The position numbers were made by a program, and so were the translations under genes. This document shows, in pieces, positions 1 through 12,167 of a stretch of DNA of 64,000 nucleotides. This stretch comes from Biscogniauxia marginata (Eukaryota > Ascomycota > Sordariomycetes > Xylariales > Xylariaceae), in assembly GCA_022695795.1 (NCBI GenBank), contig MU404084.1:344379-408378 (forward strand). Reading direction: 5' to 3'. Position 1 is the first letter of the stretch. Every line of letters starts with the position of its first letter. Below the pieces are notes generated by a model, which did no database searches, was not told the origin of the DNA, and worked only from the letters and a program-made list of their open reading frames with translations.

Positions 1-3000
1 AGGAACGTATTTACAACGATATAATCCGGGTCTGAGAGGTCAGGTGAGCGGATTTGTATCCTTCCTTGCTGATTACCCTAATCTAGATAGAAGGGGCCCG
101 TGATGCTAATGACAATACGCCGTGGAGGCCATAACTGTAGATTCGGGACTACCTGGCCACGCATATAATATGTGTTGAGGACAGTAGAACAAAGAGCGAA
201 ATCGTGGTTCTGCATTAACTTCTCAATGCTTACGTGCTCCGTAGTCGTGGTAGAAGTTCTAGAAGTCTGTTTTATGATGTCTCCATATGTTATGTTACGG
301 ATATTGATGTGGCCCCAGCCTTGGCATTGCTGACAGAGGGACAGACGGGTGAATTTCGAGGGAACGTCACTCCGAGGCAAGCTAGAGCTGAGTCCGGGAT
401 GTGGGATTATGTGGTTCATTGCTTAGAGTGGTGCTTTGATAACTGGGTAGTACTTACTACTTGGTCGTGTCCTTGGGAATTAATAAGGGATCGGAATAAT
501 ACTTCTAGAGAATTTGCTAGCGAGGCCTTTTCTACTCCAATTACATTTCTTGGAGCATAGCCCCAAGCCGCTAAGCCTCCATCGGATTGGAGGTAGCACC
601 GAGACCTTCGAGCGATAGAGGTACATATCGTTGTCTGGAATCCTGCCATGATCTAGAGTAATAGGGTGCATAGGGCAATCGATCGAGATGCCAATTCGTT
701 GTACTTGCTCTCCAAACCGCATAAGCATTTTGCCCATCACTAGAGAAGTCGTTTTCACCCCACATAAACTACAAAACCGCGCTGGTTGGGAACAACATGA
801 CAGATCCGCCAAGGATAGTACTGCAAACCAAGAGGCCTAACGAGCTTCGTATTGGCAATCATTTGTCGGCTTTCTGTTTCGGGCCCGTTTTGCCAACTTC
901 TGTATCTTGGAGTAAATCGTCTGTAAGTGGTGTACAGTTCAGTATCAATTCCGTCTTCGTACCGGTGGTAATGCTTGTGCCTTCTGCCTCATCCACCGTC
1001 AAGTGATTGTGTCTAGACAAATCCGGCGATGACATCATGAGTGGTGTTTTCTTGTGGATATATATCGTTCCTATGGCTGGGCAAAAGACAGCCCAAGTCC
1101 TTCGGTAGTAGTTTTGGAAATTTCTTTCTCGTTTGTTTATAAGCTATCGAGGAGTAGCAGATGTGTTTCCTACCCATGGTGCGAGAAATAAGTTTTACGA
1201 GGACTGGTCCCTGGGCAATTAATAGACATACATGGGTTTAAATAGACGTAGGAGGTCATGATGGTTAAAAGTAGCAAACTGATGAGAAATTTCCTTCAAC
1301 TAAAGATATATCCTTGTGCGTTATTCATGGATCAGGAAGCTATCTTTTATATTCCTTGCCAAGCTTGTTTTATCAATAAGCTGTTAGGAAGGCCACAAAA
1401 TCCATAACATATTAAGACAACACACTACTAACGGCGGCTAATTAGAAAAGCAAAGTCGGAGTATTCGGGTAACCCACCACCTCACCTACGAACATAACTC
1501 TAAACTGATGTGAGAAAGCATTTTAGGAGGCTGCATTTTAGATAGTGATACTTAATAATGAGGCATCCTCCTTATCGTAACTGTCTTCAAGTGGGGAGAG
1601 GTCCTAGTAACAAGACAGGAACCTGTGGCTCGAAGAGGAGCGATCACCAGTAATATCCTTGAGGGAGCTGTGACAGTCAGGGAGGACGAACCCGTCTACA
1701 TCTTATAGACGTTTATGTTGATTATGCTCAAACACCGTGTTAAGACTAGCTACCCTGGATAGTAAGCTAACAACGCTGGCTTGAGATACAAGTACGACCC
1801 CGTGTGGCCTCTAGTCTCGGAAAATATACTTTGCTTATATCGTTGAATCAGGTGAAAAGAAGAGACGGATGGCATTTGTGCACAGCATCTCATAGCTATC
1901 AATACCTCATCTAGGCACGCAGGTTAGCGAACGTAATCCTAGCTAAACCTGTACATTTACATTTGCCACACACGGCATGGGTATGAATTGTTGTGTATTC
2001 TACATACCTAGGTAGTCTAGAATCTCTCTATCTGAGTCTATGATAAATATACTGTGAAAGCCATAGCCACATAATGTTATCTACATCACAGTCCCAAGTT
2101 GAAGCATTTGACGTTCATTTCTTGCTCAAAAGGGCGGCACTTGGTCCTTGGTCTTGGGACTCTTAGAACACACGAACGCAAGAGGCTTTGCTAAACTATC
2201 AGGAACGCCCCCCGAGGTATGAAGGTTTATAGTGGTATACCGCAATCGTATATTGTTGCTCAAAACATGTTCCTTAGGTGTATTGATTGCAGCACATTAC
2301 TACAGGGTTTGAGTAGTTCTCGTCAATACATATGAAGGAGTCTGGCAGCGAGATGTCTTGCCTCCAGATAGCTGCATTAATTTGGCGCCTCGTGTAGAGG
2401 AAACTGGAAAATATTATCTCTGTATGTTCTTGATTGTTGTGGCACTACCAGCTAGTTTATTTAAGGGGCTCTCGATAAAATTTATGCCTCAGGAATGATG
2501 GTGAAAACAATGTTTCCTAATAGTGGAAACGGATGGACTCTTGAGAGAGGATGAGAGAGAGACTTCTTATGCAGGTTTTATTAATTGAAGGCGGGAATAT
2601 CTGTAGTCCGATCGGAGTTACTTAGTAAAATATATTCAGCTTGAAATCTACCACTCATGTATCTCATGTTATCGATCTATCTATTTCCACTACCATTCGT
2701 TCATGTATACATTAATCGCACCAAGGATAGAGTTTCTCATTATTTATATATGAAGAAAGCTTTGAAAAGCTGTTAATCTAGTACATATTCCTTCATTGTC
2801 ACCGCACCCTAAAGTGAGATGTGTCTAGTTGAGTGTTAAACACCAGATAGCCGCAATACAGTTTATAATCGAGTTCCGCCGAAGAAGCTACGCCAACCCA
2901 ACAGCGTGAATAGGTATCACCGAATCTCCCCACGGGGCTATGAATGCACACATGGGAATTGTGAGAAGACCGAGTCTCTTCAAGCCACGTACAGACATTG

Positions 3001-3147
3001 GTTGGCGCGAAAACGACGGGCGTCGTTGCTTATATGAGGTAGGTTACACAACTCGACCTGCCCAAGTTTATGCGCAAGGTATATGCGCACATATGCTGTT
3101 GCAGCCAGCCAGACCCTAATACAGATGGCGCAGCGCAGCAGCAGCAA

Positions 3148-3168
3148 GGAGAGAGAGAGAGAGAGATA
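3148..3168. repeat. (GA)n microsatellite
   Basis: A run of GA dinucleotides directly follows a short CAG-like run. A second GA-rich tract lies at about 3470-3490. Both are simple sequence repeats in a non-coding region. Confidence 0.9.
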
Positions 3169-3829
3169 GAGACAGATCTTAAAACACCAACCAGTCGCGG
3201 GCTCCCTATTGCGTATTTCCCCTGAGCCCTTGAAATCACCAGTATGTGAGTGGCCCCAGCGTGTCGGGACAAACAAGCACGCACACGCATTCCAATACAT
3301 GGTGCGTGCGTGCGTGCGCGCGCATATCCCGGAGCAAGTCAAAAAGTGCAGTGCTGGGTGACCCGGGCAGACTAGGAAGTAAGCCGGACCACTCTCGTAT
3401 GTAAGTGTAATAAACTCCATCCAAGACCAATCAATTCGTCAGCCCACGCGGCAAGTCAGCACCGAAAGAGAAAGAAAGAGAGAGAGAGAGTATGCGTATG
3501 GATATGCCGGTTTCTCCCAACTCTGCCGCGCTGCATCAGGAGGTCCCGACCACCCGGTCGGTCGCACGGCAGTGTCTTGGTAGAGGTGTGCTACGACACC
3601 CTTCCTCCCCTCCCCCGGGCGCCGCCGCCACCGCCACGTTACCACGGAGTTGGTGGTCTTGGACACATACATATTAATATACGAAGAAGCGTAGCACAGC
3701 CGCGCGATAAGGTGTCATCTGCCCCGGCCTGAAACGAGCAACCCATTTGCTCCGGGGGCCTGGCAAGCCTGGTTTGCATGAATTGGGGGCTCACGCACGC
3801 ACATACACACACTCACACATACGCATATG

Positions 3830-3830
<1 letters not shown>

Positions 3831-3865
<35 letters not shown>

Positions 3866-3868
3866 TAT
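3831..3868. repeat. (ATATAC)n microsatellite
   Basis: About six copies of the hexamer ATATAC, preceded by CA-rich sequence (3800-3830). Followed about 30 bp later by a (TGCC)n tract at about 3903-3924. Open frames through it (Tyr/Ile or Tyr/Thr repeats) are artefacts of the repeat. Confidence 0.9.
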
Positions 3869-3900
3869 GCAAGTTAGAAACGACTTGGGCTCCTTGCTGT

Positions 3901-3924
3901 CTTGCCTGCCTGCCTGCCTGCCTG
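3901..3924. repeat. (TGCC)n microsatellite
   Basis: Five to six tandem TGCC units, part of a cluster of simple repeats between 3.1 and 3.95 kb. Confidence 0.9.
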
Positions 3925-6853
3925 TCCGTCCATCGCTACATCCTGCTGCTGCGGTGTTGGAATGATTTGAAACCAGCCCGTTAACCAGCACCGCCGTCGA
4001 ATCGCAACCCTCTCTAGTGGGAAAATGGCAGAAACTAGAGGGCGACGACGACGAGAGCAAGGCCGTAATAGGGACGGCGAGAGAAAATTTTGGTTAGAGA
4101 CGAGGACGAATGACCATCACCGACTGGCTAATCAGTCTAGCCTTGCTAACCAACCCGCCTGGTCCCCCTGTGTGCTCGAGCCTCGGGGGCCTCGGCAAGG
4201 GAGGAAGGAGGGCAAGAGATTCGTCCTTGTCTGGAATGAGGCGGAATCGAGACTGATCTGATTGCGGCCTCTTTTTTTCATCCGCATGACACTTAAAGAG
4301 AGGGGGTTTCGTTTCTAACCTGGTAATTCTAGTCATTCATCTACCCAATAAGTAGGCAATAGAACAGGATAGAACAGGCCTTAATCTTATTTTTGGTCAA
4401 TCGCACGCTTCTATTGTATGTATGCATGTAGGCATGTGTTAATATTTTCAGTTTTTTGTCGTTATTGCGCAGGGAAAGTGGAAAGTGGACTTGCTACACA
4501 GCAGTGACAGAGTGTACCGTAGCTGGTTGGTTCCACCAAGTACGGGGGGCCAGACCTCACCGTCGTCATGCCTCCTCGGCGCGCGCATCCAGACGTTCGG
4601 TAATCGAATCAATCGAAAGTGCCACTTTTCTTTTGTCTCTTCTGCACGCCCGACGCGTCGGAACGGCGCTAGACAGCCAGCGCTAGCCCCATTTTACTTT
4701 TTTTCCTTGTGCCGATGTATTTAGTGGTAAAGTAGGTAGGGACCTAGAAACCCTTATAAATGGGGGAGTATATACCTGTGTAAGTTACATATGACATCCA
4801 GGATTGCCATATTTCTGCCACCATGCCCTTTGTTTTTCTCTTCTTTCATATTTCCTGGCGGCGGTGGTTCCTAGGGGTAGGCATGTAAGTGCTGTACCTA
4901 CGAAACTCAGATCGCGGCCGATGTAACTCTCTTGCATCTGTTGATGTGGAAATACGACGGTGATCCGGCTGATGTAACCGAGTGACATTGTAGGGTTATT
5001 TGTTATGTAGTGCAAAGAAACCAGTGGACCACTAAGGAACATCGGATTGCCTTCGTCAGTTTCTCGAACATGGTGTCTTTGATGTGTAGAGCCTCTACTT
5101 AACATGCAGAGGGACAAGATGCTGCATGTTGTGGTACTGTGTGATAAGGCAGACTATATGATCGTCGGATATGCATACCTTAGGCATGATTCTGCACAGG
5201 ACCACATCCCCGGATGGGTAAACATACTTGGGACTACCTACATATTGCTGTATGCACTCTCTCGCTTTGGTAAGAACCTACTGGCAATTATAATACATAA
5301 CATGTGTTGTTATTCAAGCCACGTTGTGCCTGTTGACTCCTGAGGCACGAGTATATTGGTGCGCCATCAGTCATCCAAGTTGTGCTGAAGATCGACTACG
5401 ATGAGTTGGCCCCCCTCAAGCCCTTGTGCCCAGGCTATAGCTCAATAAAGAGAAACATGTCGTGTGGTCTCGGTGCGACAAAGGTTACATTCGTCAGCAG
5501 CTGCGTGGCTTGGGATTTATCGAAGATTGAGCCGATTTGCTGCATGTAAGTCATGCAGTAGTATGTATGACTTGGGCTGGAGAGACTCGGCTGAGGGAAA
5601 CAGAGAAGGTAGTTTTATCTCGTCAGCCGATGAAAAACATTATACTTCGGCCCGGCTATTGAGTTCTCTACACTACCATCGTACCATTGCGACGCTCGCT
5701 ATATTCCGTACCTACTGGTTAGTATGCGCACACTGTCCACTGAACGGTGTGGAGAGTCTGACAAGGCTTGCCGTTATACCTCTTTTGGTATCCCTTACGG
5801 TTGTCATTAAACCGCAGACGAACGAATTAAACGAAAGTTAGGTTATTCCTGGGGTTTGTTGGGGTTCGTCCTTGATGCAACTTTAGCGTTCATCTAGAGA
5901 TTTAAATGGCGAAAGCCTTCGCGAGCAAGTGTGGTCTGATGTCCTACCTGCCTATCTGCAGAGTTTATTACTCGTCACCACTGGAATTTAGTAAAAGTCA
6001 GGATGAATTGAGCCCAACTCCTACGGTACGGATAGATACCGTTTAGCTGTCAAACACGTGTCGGCATCCAGTCAGCATTTAACCCCAGTTCAGAAGAAAA
6101 CCCACTCATTCGTTGGAGACGATGCCCGGAGGAAATCATGAATCGGTTTACTCTCTCTCTCTTTGAGCCCAAACTTCAGACGTTTACCGGTACGGCGGAA
6201 CGTTAAAAAGAAAAGAAAGAAGGAAAAATCAGCCCACAATCCAGGTTTGCTTGCTATGTATTAGCCTGAAGAGGATACAGTAGTAATTCCGGATTGTCTC
6301 GTATGAGCCGTATGCGGGTTAGGTAGGTGGCCAAACCGTAATTAGCAGGTGGACGACCATCGTGGTAGACAGGGACTAAGACGGGATTTGCTTTGCGCTT
6401 GTCGAGGGATGTGCTGCGAGCATTTGATCTTGATTCCGATAGCGCCAACCCACAGGGAATGGCGACCCGCGCCTATGCAATGAATGGGTGGTATTGTAAA
6501 AGAAGACAGCAACGCAGGACGAGTTCTACGAAACTCTGTATTTCCAAAACTGTGAGCCTGTAAGACTTGTTAGGTTCCTCAGCTCCCCCAGCGCCGGGGT
6601 TTGGACAGCTCAGTCTCGAGCCCGACCGGACGGAATTGTTATTTAAACGGGTGGAGCTCGCAGCTGATGATTGGCTGGATTGGGCAGAAATTTGATCTCG
6701 CAGACACCAAACAGTCTCGGGGTAAGGTTCAGGGTTAGGTACGTACTCTGGATTCCCCACTCGTGCATCTTGAATGATCGGGAGAAAACCCACACAGCCC
6801 ACACACCTGATGCCATCATCTCCAAGCTCAGGCTCGCCCCACTCTGTTTGGGA

Positions 6854-6919
6854 ACCAATGGCCACCCATCCCTGCAGTCTAAGTGGGGTGTGATGGGGGT
6901 AGATTTCGTGGCCATTGGT
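6854..6919. repeat. Perfect 12-bp inverted repeat with 42-bp spacer
   Basis: ACCAATGGCCAC at 6854-6865 is the exact reverse complement of GTGGCCATTGGT at 6908-6919. Each arm carries a CCAAT/ATTGG core. It could be a hairpin or a symmetrical protein-binding site; no neighbouring gene start makes a role obvious. Confidence 0.5.
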
Positions 6920-7816
6920 TTGGTACCAGACCCCTAGCATGTGCGAGAGATCTCTATCTATTTACTCATACTGTATGGAATTCCCTAGCTACCTACCTAA
7001 CCTATGTACCTAGTACCTCTTACAACTACCTCGTTTGCCTGTTGCCTGTTGTTAGTCTATGGACCTAGGTATGTATGTATCTACCTCAGTATACTTTTTA
7101 GTTAGACAGGATGCACACTTACCCGTTATTTCTCATTCTTAGCTACTTATAGTTCGTATTTACCTCATATTCCATCCGTTTGTCCCAACCCCGGCAAGCG
7201 GAAGGCTTCGAGCATCTGTCAAGTGCTCTTGTGCGTCGTTATGATGCCGTTTGAGGAAGTATAATTTACTAGGTACTGTGTTTCTTGCAACGTCCCTCAA
7301 ATGGATGTTGGAGATTTACACTAGTGTACAGTACAGCATGTACCTATACGTAGTTGCATATATACTGTGTCGCAGAGGTGCATGCGAGGAATCTGCCGTC
7401 GCCAACCTTATCAGAAAAGAACAGCATTTGTACCGTGCCTACCGTAGGCATCGAAGTAGCTGAGGCAAGTGCGACTCCAGCTTGTCGGGACAACGTGCTC
7501 GCCAATGGCGTGTTTGTTGCATGGCCAGCAGACTATCAGACAGTGTCGCAAACTAGTAAACTCGTGCACCCAGCCGTCAGGGACAGCCACGGCGTCTCCT
7601 GGCTCTGCATTAGCGCGACACCCTCTTGGACTTGGATCGCCTCGATAAATTCCATCGACAGCTCTGCAGCTGTGTTTTAGCACCATCGACTAGTTAAAAC
7701 CCCAGTGGTCCCAGCACCAGCTTCCCTGTCTCAATTCCTCCACCTTCTCTTCCTCAGTTCAACTCCTCCCAGCTCTGCAGTCCCGAGCCGAGGCCTGCCA
7801 TGGTCGGGTTCAAACA

Positions 7817-8689
7817 ATGTTCGACGACCTTGTCTCTACCCCCGAGGTCGACTCGGCTGGGGCTCTTGACTATGATCCACGTCGATCGGTAGAGATATCC
7901 GAGGAAACATCGCCGCTCTTATCGACACCGATGACGCCTCGATTCAACCCAGACAGACATCCGTCAGATGTTGGTGGTATAGACGGCCTCGTTCGCCATA
8001 TGAGAAGGCAGACATTAATACCGGATTCGCATTCCCAGTCACCTCCAACACCAGGGAGACTGGGCGATAGGCAAGAAACGACTATACCGCTGGCAACAAT
8101 AGAGTCGACATCGGAGTCGTCCATGCAACTCGAGCACCAACAAAGGCAGCCCCAGACGCTCGGGGAACAAATCAAAACCTGCCAATCCACAAACGATGCT
8201 TCCTACCCATCTTCCGATGCCAAAAGGCTACGACGAAAAATAGAAACGCGGCATTGCAAAAGTTCATCGAGTCTCCGGTCCTTGGATTTAATGACGGGCA
8301 TGATTGAAAATGGCGTGCAATGCAATGTGCGAAGCTCGACCCCACCCACTCCAGTACCAGCATTACAACCAGCCCAGCTGGTTTTCTCGGGTCCTCTCGA
8401 GCCGCAAAACATGCCTGGCCAAGACATGTTTGAGGGTGCCATGAATTTAGAGGTCGATTTCGGATATTCCGAACAGGATGACGAGGACTTGCTCAACGAG
8501 GCTCTAGCCTTGAGGCACGCCGGTGCCCCTGCCGGAGTCAGCAAGTTTGGGTTTCTACGATATCGTTCCTCCGCCGAGGCGGCTCTGTCATGTAAGAATA
8601 TGAAGAGGTGTATACCTCGTGTTCGGCGGAGGCGGAAGACCAAGTCGTCGGCACCCACGGCATTACTTGACAATTCAACGGCTGTATGA
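7817..8689 (+). CDS. Conserved-looking hypothetical protein, 290 aa
   Basis: An uninterrupted frame begins at an ATG (context CAAACAATG), preceded by a pyrimidine-rich leader typical of fungal promoters. The product is hydrophilic with no signal peptide or membrane segment. It has Ser/Thr-Pro-rich stretches, a basic cluster near residue 140 (RRLRRKIETR), an acidic segment (SEQDDEDLLNEAL) near residues 220-232, and a basic C-terminus (RVRRRRKTK) that could be a nuclear localisation signal. I do not recognise a domain. No intron is needed. The next gene downstream on the same strand is wetA. It looks like a lineage-specific disordered protein, possibly nuclear; function unknown. Confidence 0.7.
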   Translation: MFDDLVSTPEVDSAGALDYDPRRSVEISEETSPLLSTPMTPRFNPDRHPSDVGGIDGLVRHMRRQTLIPDSHSQSPPTPGRLGDRQETTIPLATIESTSESSMQLEHQQRQPQTLGEQIKTCQSTNDASYPSSDAKRLRRKIETRHCKSSSSLRSLDLMTGMIENGVQCNVRSSTPPTPVPALQPAQLVFSGPLEPQNMPGQDMFEGAMNLEVDFGYSEQDDEDLLNEALALRHAGAPAGVSKFGFLRYRSSAEAALSCKNMKRCIPRVRRRRKTKSSAPTALLDNSTAV

Positions 8690-10223
8690 ATAATGTGGAT
8701 ATTTCAATTGGGACATAGGCCGAGAGGACTTTCTACATATACCCAGGACTGGACTTGTTGGCGTTTTCGGTGCACAAGTTACAGTTTCACTTTATAATTG
8801 CATTAAGTTTGGGAAGCATCCATTAGAAATCGGGCGGGACACCCTAGGTCACCTCGAGCATTGTCACCTAGGTTAGGAGTTTTGAGGAGAGTGTCACATT
8901 ACTTGGTCTGGGCTGCAAAGCCAGGGCGGGTTTTAGATAGCCTCGGCTTGGGGGGTGGAAACGTGTCAGAAAGAAATGAGTGTGCTGTCGGGGTGAATGT
9001 CAAGCTTATAACCTCAATTGAGTTGATGCGGCAGTTTGATGTGATACCAATCCTCAATTCTCACCGGTGTATAGACTAACAACCACAATCGAGTTATCTC
9101 CCTAATATCGCCACTCCTAACGCTGGATCTAGCTTGATGCATCGTCAATAAATTTATCAGGAACAAAGCTTGTGCAGTTCAATTGTTTTCGGAAGTGCAA
9201 AGCTGTCGAGGTGTCTAGGCTTTGTCCTGTGAGATACCGAGTACTAGAGGATTGTCGATTCGACAACAAAGAGGCTTTATGTGGACTGTGCCGACACTTG
9301 ATGATCGAAGACTCAATCATGTCATGGACACGATGCTCTAAACGCCGATGGCTTATTTCGTAAAGCAAAATCCATCATCTGCCTTGTGCCACAGGTGTTG
9401 ACCTCTGGTAGAATCTAGGGAGTCAGCATTACCTTGTTCTAACTCAACCATCACAGCCTCACGACCTCCAAAAATAGAAGACGTCACGCCCTTTCCCCGG
9501 CGGCGTTATCCGGCCGTGCGGTCGGGAAAACACCAGTCGAAGCTGGTGAAGGTTTCAGTTTGCTGGAGAATCTCCATTTTTGGGCCACCGTCCCCCCGAG
9601 ATGAATCCACATTCCAGTGATTCTTTGTCTTGAAACCTCTCCGCAGAAGCCTACGCACCGATGGCCCAGGGCTTCAGTATAACTCTTCCTCTCGTACAGA
9701 GGCCAAAGTCACTTTCTTTGAGCAGTTTCTTTGTTCCCTTTCGCGAGAATTGTTTCGATATGGCGCGCAGAAGCACCCAAGTGGATATACTCGGGGACTC
9801 GCCGGCGGAGCCGAGGGAGGTGTGCTCGATGCCGTTCACTTTTAAAGAAAAAGAGGCCCCCCGAGGAATGGGATTTCTCTCAAAGCTCAAATCCACCTGG
9901 TGCCTCAACTCACATTCCTCTGGACAATCTCTCAATTGTTCAACTCGTTGCCACAGGCACCTGTCATGACTTATCTCTAGCCTCTCCAGCCTTAGAGCGG
10001 CTCACATTACCCTTCATTTCTGCTGTTGCCGTGGCAGACCTTCTCATGTTTTGTTGACTTAGCTGCCGAAACTAGATACAAGGACATCTTCCTAATCTTC
10101 AAGCTTTCTTTAGGAGGACAACTCTTATTTTTACTACCTTCTAATTCCCAAAGGGGGCCTCTTCCCGGCAAGCTCGCATTGGTTACACTTAGCTGCAGTT
10201 ATCTATTTTATTTTTTTGACATT
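8690..10223. other. Intergenic region and probable long wetA leader
   Basis: No gene recognised. From about 9.4 kb the sequence becomes pyrimidine-rich, as in fungal promoters and 5' leaders. Upstream ATGs occur, including one at 9661 opening about 102 codons, so upstream frames may affect wetA translation if the transcript starts early. Confidence 0.5.
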
Positions 10224-12167
10224 ATGGCCTTCACGGCGATGCACTACCCTGTGGACAAAGATAAGGGCCAAATCGCATACTGGCCGGACAATGACGACTT
10301 TGCGGTGGCGGGGGATAACTTCTTTGACCAATTTGTCACCTTTGACACAGGGGATCCGACAGCACTGGGCGGTGGTGACCTGCACCAGAACCCGCCTAGC
10401 CCGTCAATTCTTCTGGATTCTCTCGATGATAGCTTGACCAATTCCTCTTCAAATGATCAAGATACTCAACCTGGTCTGCCCGGAGGTGAGGTAGCGACCA
10501 CGGCTGCAAGTGACCTCCTCACGCTACCCTCACAAGCTACGACAACAGAGCAGAGCAACCATATCCCGGATGTGCTCACAACTTTGGCGGCAGACCCTAT
10601 CCTAAGTAACGGCTCAATATCAGACTCGGAGCTTTTGCGGCTCGAAGGGATTTCTCTAAAATCGCCCAACACGACTACCTCAGCACCTTCGAGTCCTCCG
10701 TTCGCCAGTACGGCATCTCCAAGTCCACGCAAACACAACCGGTTTGTCGAATCACTCTATGCCACGTTCCGACGTGCAACACACCGCCCAAAGCAAAACA
10801 GACAACAGGATTATTCCCAGAGCCAGAGAACGAATTTAGCAGCTATGGATATATTTCAGGGTGACATGAATGGACATCATGGTATTTCGGGGATGAACGA
10901 TTATACTGAGCATGGGGTAGAAATCAAACCAGAACCAATTGATAGCAATGGCTTCCCCCTATCGCCACCATTGACGGGCAGGATCCCCCCGGGCCAGACT
11001 TCCAACACGATGCCGTTCGTAAACGGACACTTCGACGACCCGTTCTGCGAAGATCTGTTAGCTCCACCGGCGACCATCAACCCGGCGAGAGGCCCAGATA
11101 GCACGCCGATAGACACACCCGTGACAAGCGAAGATATGTTCTACCAACAGGCAATGGCATCCTTGGATCCCCACACAAACTCTTACCGGCGGCAACCGAA
11201 GCCGCAACGGAGCACCAGCTCGGCCGAGTGGCCGATGGAAGGCATCCTGACTGACGATATGAACACCAATTTGTGGTCCACCTCGACGCCGCCACCTACG
11301 GCGTATATCCCGGACGGCAGCGGGTCCATGCCTAAAAGTTCCAGCTGGTGGGAAAGCCCTCACGCCGTCGCCGAGAGCGGCATGCAACAACAGCCGTCCC
11401 GTCACCGCTCGGAGCACAACCTGCACAGCCATAGCCAGAACCACGCCCAGACCGACGGCGGTATCATCCGGCACGCGTCTTCGCTCAACTTCTCGCTACC
11501 GCCGGCTCCTCATCACCATCCCCCTCCTCCTCCTCCTCCCCCAGCTACCTCCCACCACCACCACTACGGCGGCCACCACACGGAGCGGCGGCCGCGCCCG
11601 CGCGCTCCCTCGTCCGGCGCGCGGCACCACGGGTCGCTGACCTCGCCGCGCAAACTGCACCACAGCTCCAGCCGTCCGTACCTGCGCGAGGAGTCGGCGT
11701 CGCCGACGCCGTCCTCGTCGCGGCACAGTAGCGGCGGCGGCGGCCACGCGCCGCAGCCGCGGAGCTCGTCGATATCCGTGCGCAAGCGCCGGTCGTGGTG
11801 CAGGCGGGAATCCGCGTCGCAGCCTCAGTCGCAGCAGACGCCGCAGACGCCGAGCACGCCTAGTTTCGGAGGAGGAACAACAATAGGGGGGAATGGGGGT
11901 GGGGGTGGGGGTGGGGGTGGGGGAGGAGTAGGAGGAGGAGGAGGAGGAGGAGGGAGGGGGGGAGGAATCGATTTTGTGAATTTCACCCCCAGCGATAAGA
12001 ACGTGCTGATGACGGGCGTGGCGCCGAGCGGGTCGAGCAAGACCAAGGCCCGCCGCGAGAAGGAGGCCCTCGAGAAGAGCCGGAAGCTCAGCGAGGCGGC
12101 CATGAGGGCGATTAGGGCCGCGGGGGGAAACGTCGACAAGCTTGTCGAGGGGGGGTTCGTGATTTAG
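10224..12167 (+). CDS. wetA: WetA, conidial maturation regulator (647 aa)
   Basis: WetA acts in the nucleus late in asexual sporulation, downstream of BrlA and AbaA in Aspergillus, where it is needed for spore-wall maturation. Identification rests on the conserved C-terminus, which carries FVNFTPSD, TGVAPSGSSKTKARREKEA, RKLSEAAMRAIRAAGG and VEGGFVI, and on the N-terminal FFDQFVTFD motif near residue 35. The middle is low complexity: His/Pro runs, Ser-rich stretches, and a nearly pure Gly tract (about residues 555-585, encoded by GGGGGT/GGAGGA repeats) just before the conserved domain. The ATG at 10224 was chosen because the N-terminal motif follows it; the frame is open upstream to 10026 without supporting ATG evidence. 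Length is in the usual range for the family and no intron is needed. Confidence 0.93.
   Translation: MAFTAMHYPVDKDKGQIAYWPDNDDFAVAGDNFFDQFVTFDTGDPTALGGGDLHQNPPSPSILLDSLDDSLTNSSSNDQDTQPGLPGGEVATTAASDLLTLPSQATTTEQSNHIPDVLTTLAADPILSNGSISDSELLRLEGISLKSPNTTTSAPSSPPFASTASPSPRKHNRFVESLYATFRRATHRPKQNRQQDYSQSQRTNLAAMDIFQGDMNGHHGISGMNDYTEHGVEIKPEPIDSNGFPLSPPLTGRIPPGQTSNTMPFVNGHFDDPFCEDLLAPPATINPARGPDSTPIDTPVTSEDMFYQQAMASLDPHTNSYRRQPKPQRSTSSAEWPMEGILTDDMNTNLWSTSTPPPTAYIPDGSGSMPKSSSWWESPHAVAESGMQQQPSRHRSEHNLHSHSQNHAQTDGGIIRHASSLNFSLPPAPHHHPPPPPPPPATSHHHHYGGHHTERRPRPRAPSSGARHHGSLTSPRKLHHSSSRPYLREESASPTPSSSRHSSGGGGHAPQPRSSSISVRKRRSWCRRESASQPQSQQTPQTPSTPSFGGGTTIGGNGGGGGGGGGGGVGGGGGGGGRGGGIDFVNFTPSDKNVLMTGVAPSGSSKTKARREKEALEKSRKLSEAAMRAIRAAGGNVDKLVEGGFVI

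Larger units (their letters stand above)
1..7816. other. Gene-poor region without a recognisable gene
   Basis: Only short frames (at most about 155 codons) occur, overlapping one another on both strands, and none shows a family motif or a convincing spliced extension. The stretch holds microsatellites at 3.1-3.9 kb, a 12-bp inverted repeat near 6.85-6.92 kb and many TAGGTA/TACCTA words, for example around 6985-7075. Decayed coding sequence could be hidden in minus-strand frames at 78-812, but nothing there could be assigned. Confidence 0.6.

Noticed and set aside
3747..4060. Frames made of Tyr/Ile/Thr repeats
   Set aside because: Products of the ATATAC microsatellite.
7411..7686. Minus-strand frame with GDAVAVPDGWVHEF, reminiscent of a cupin/JmjC motif
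   Set aside because: Isolated, no flanking domain sequence; likely chance.
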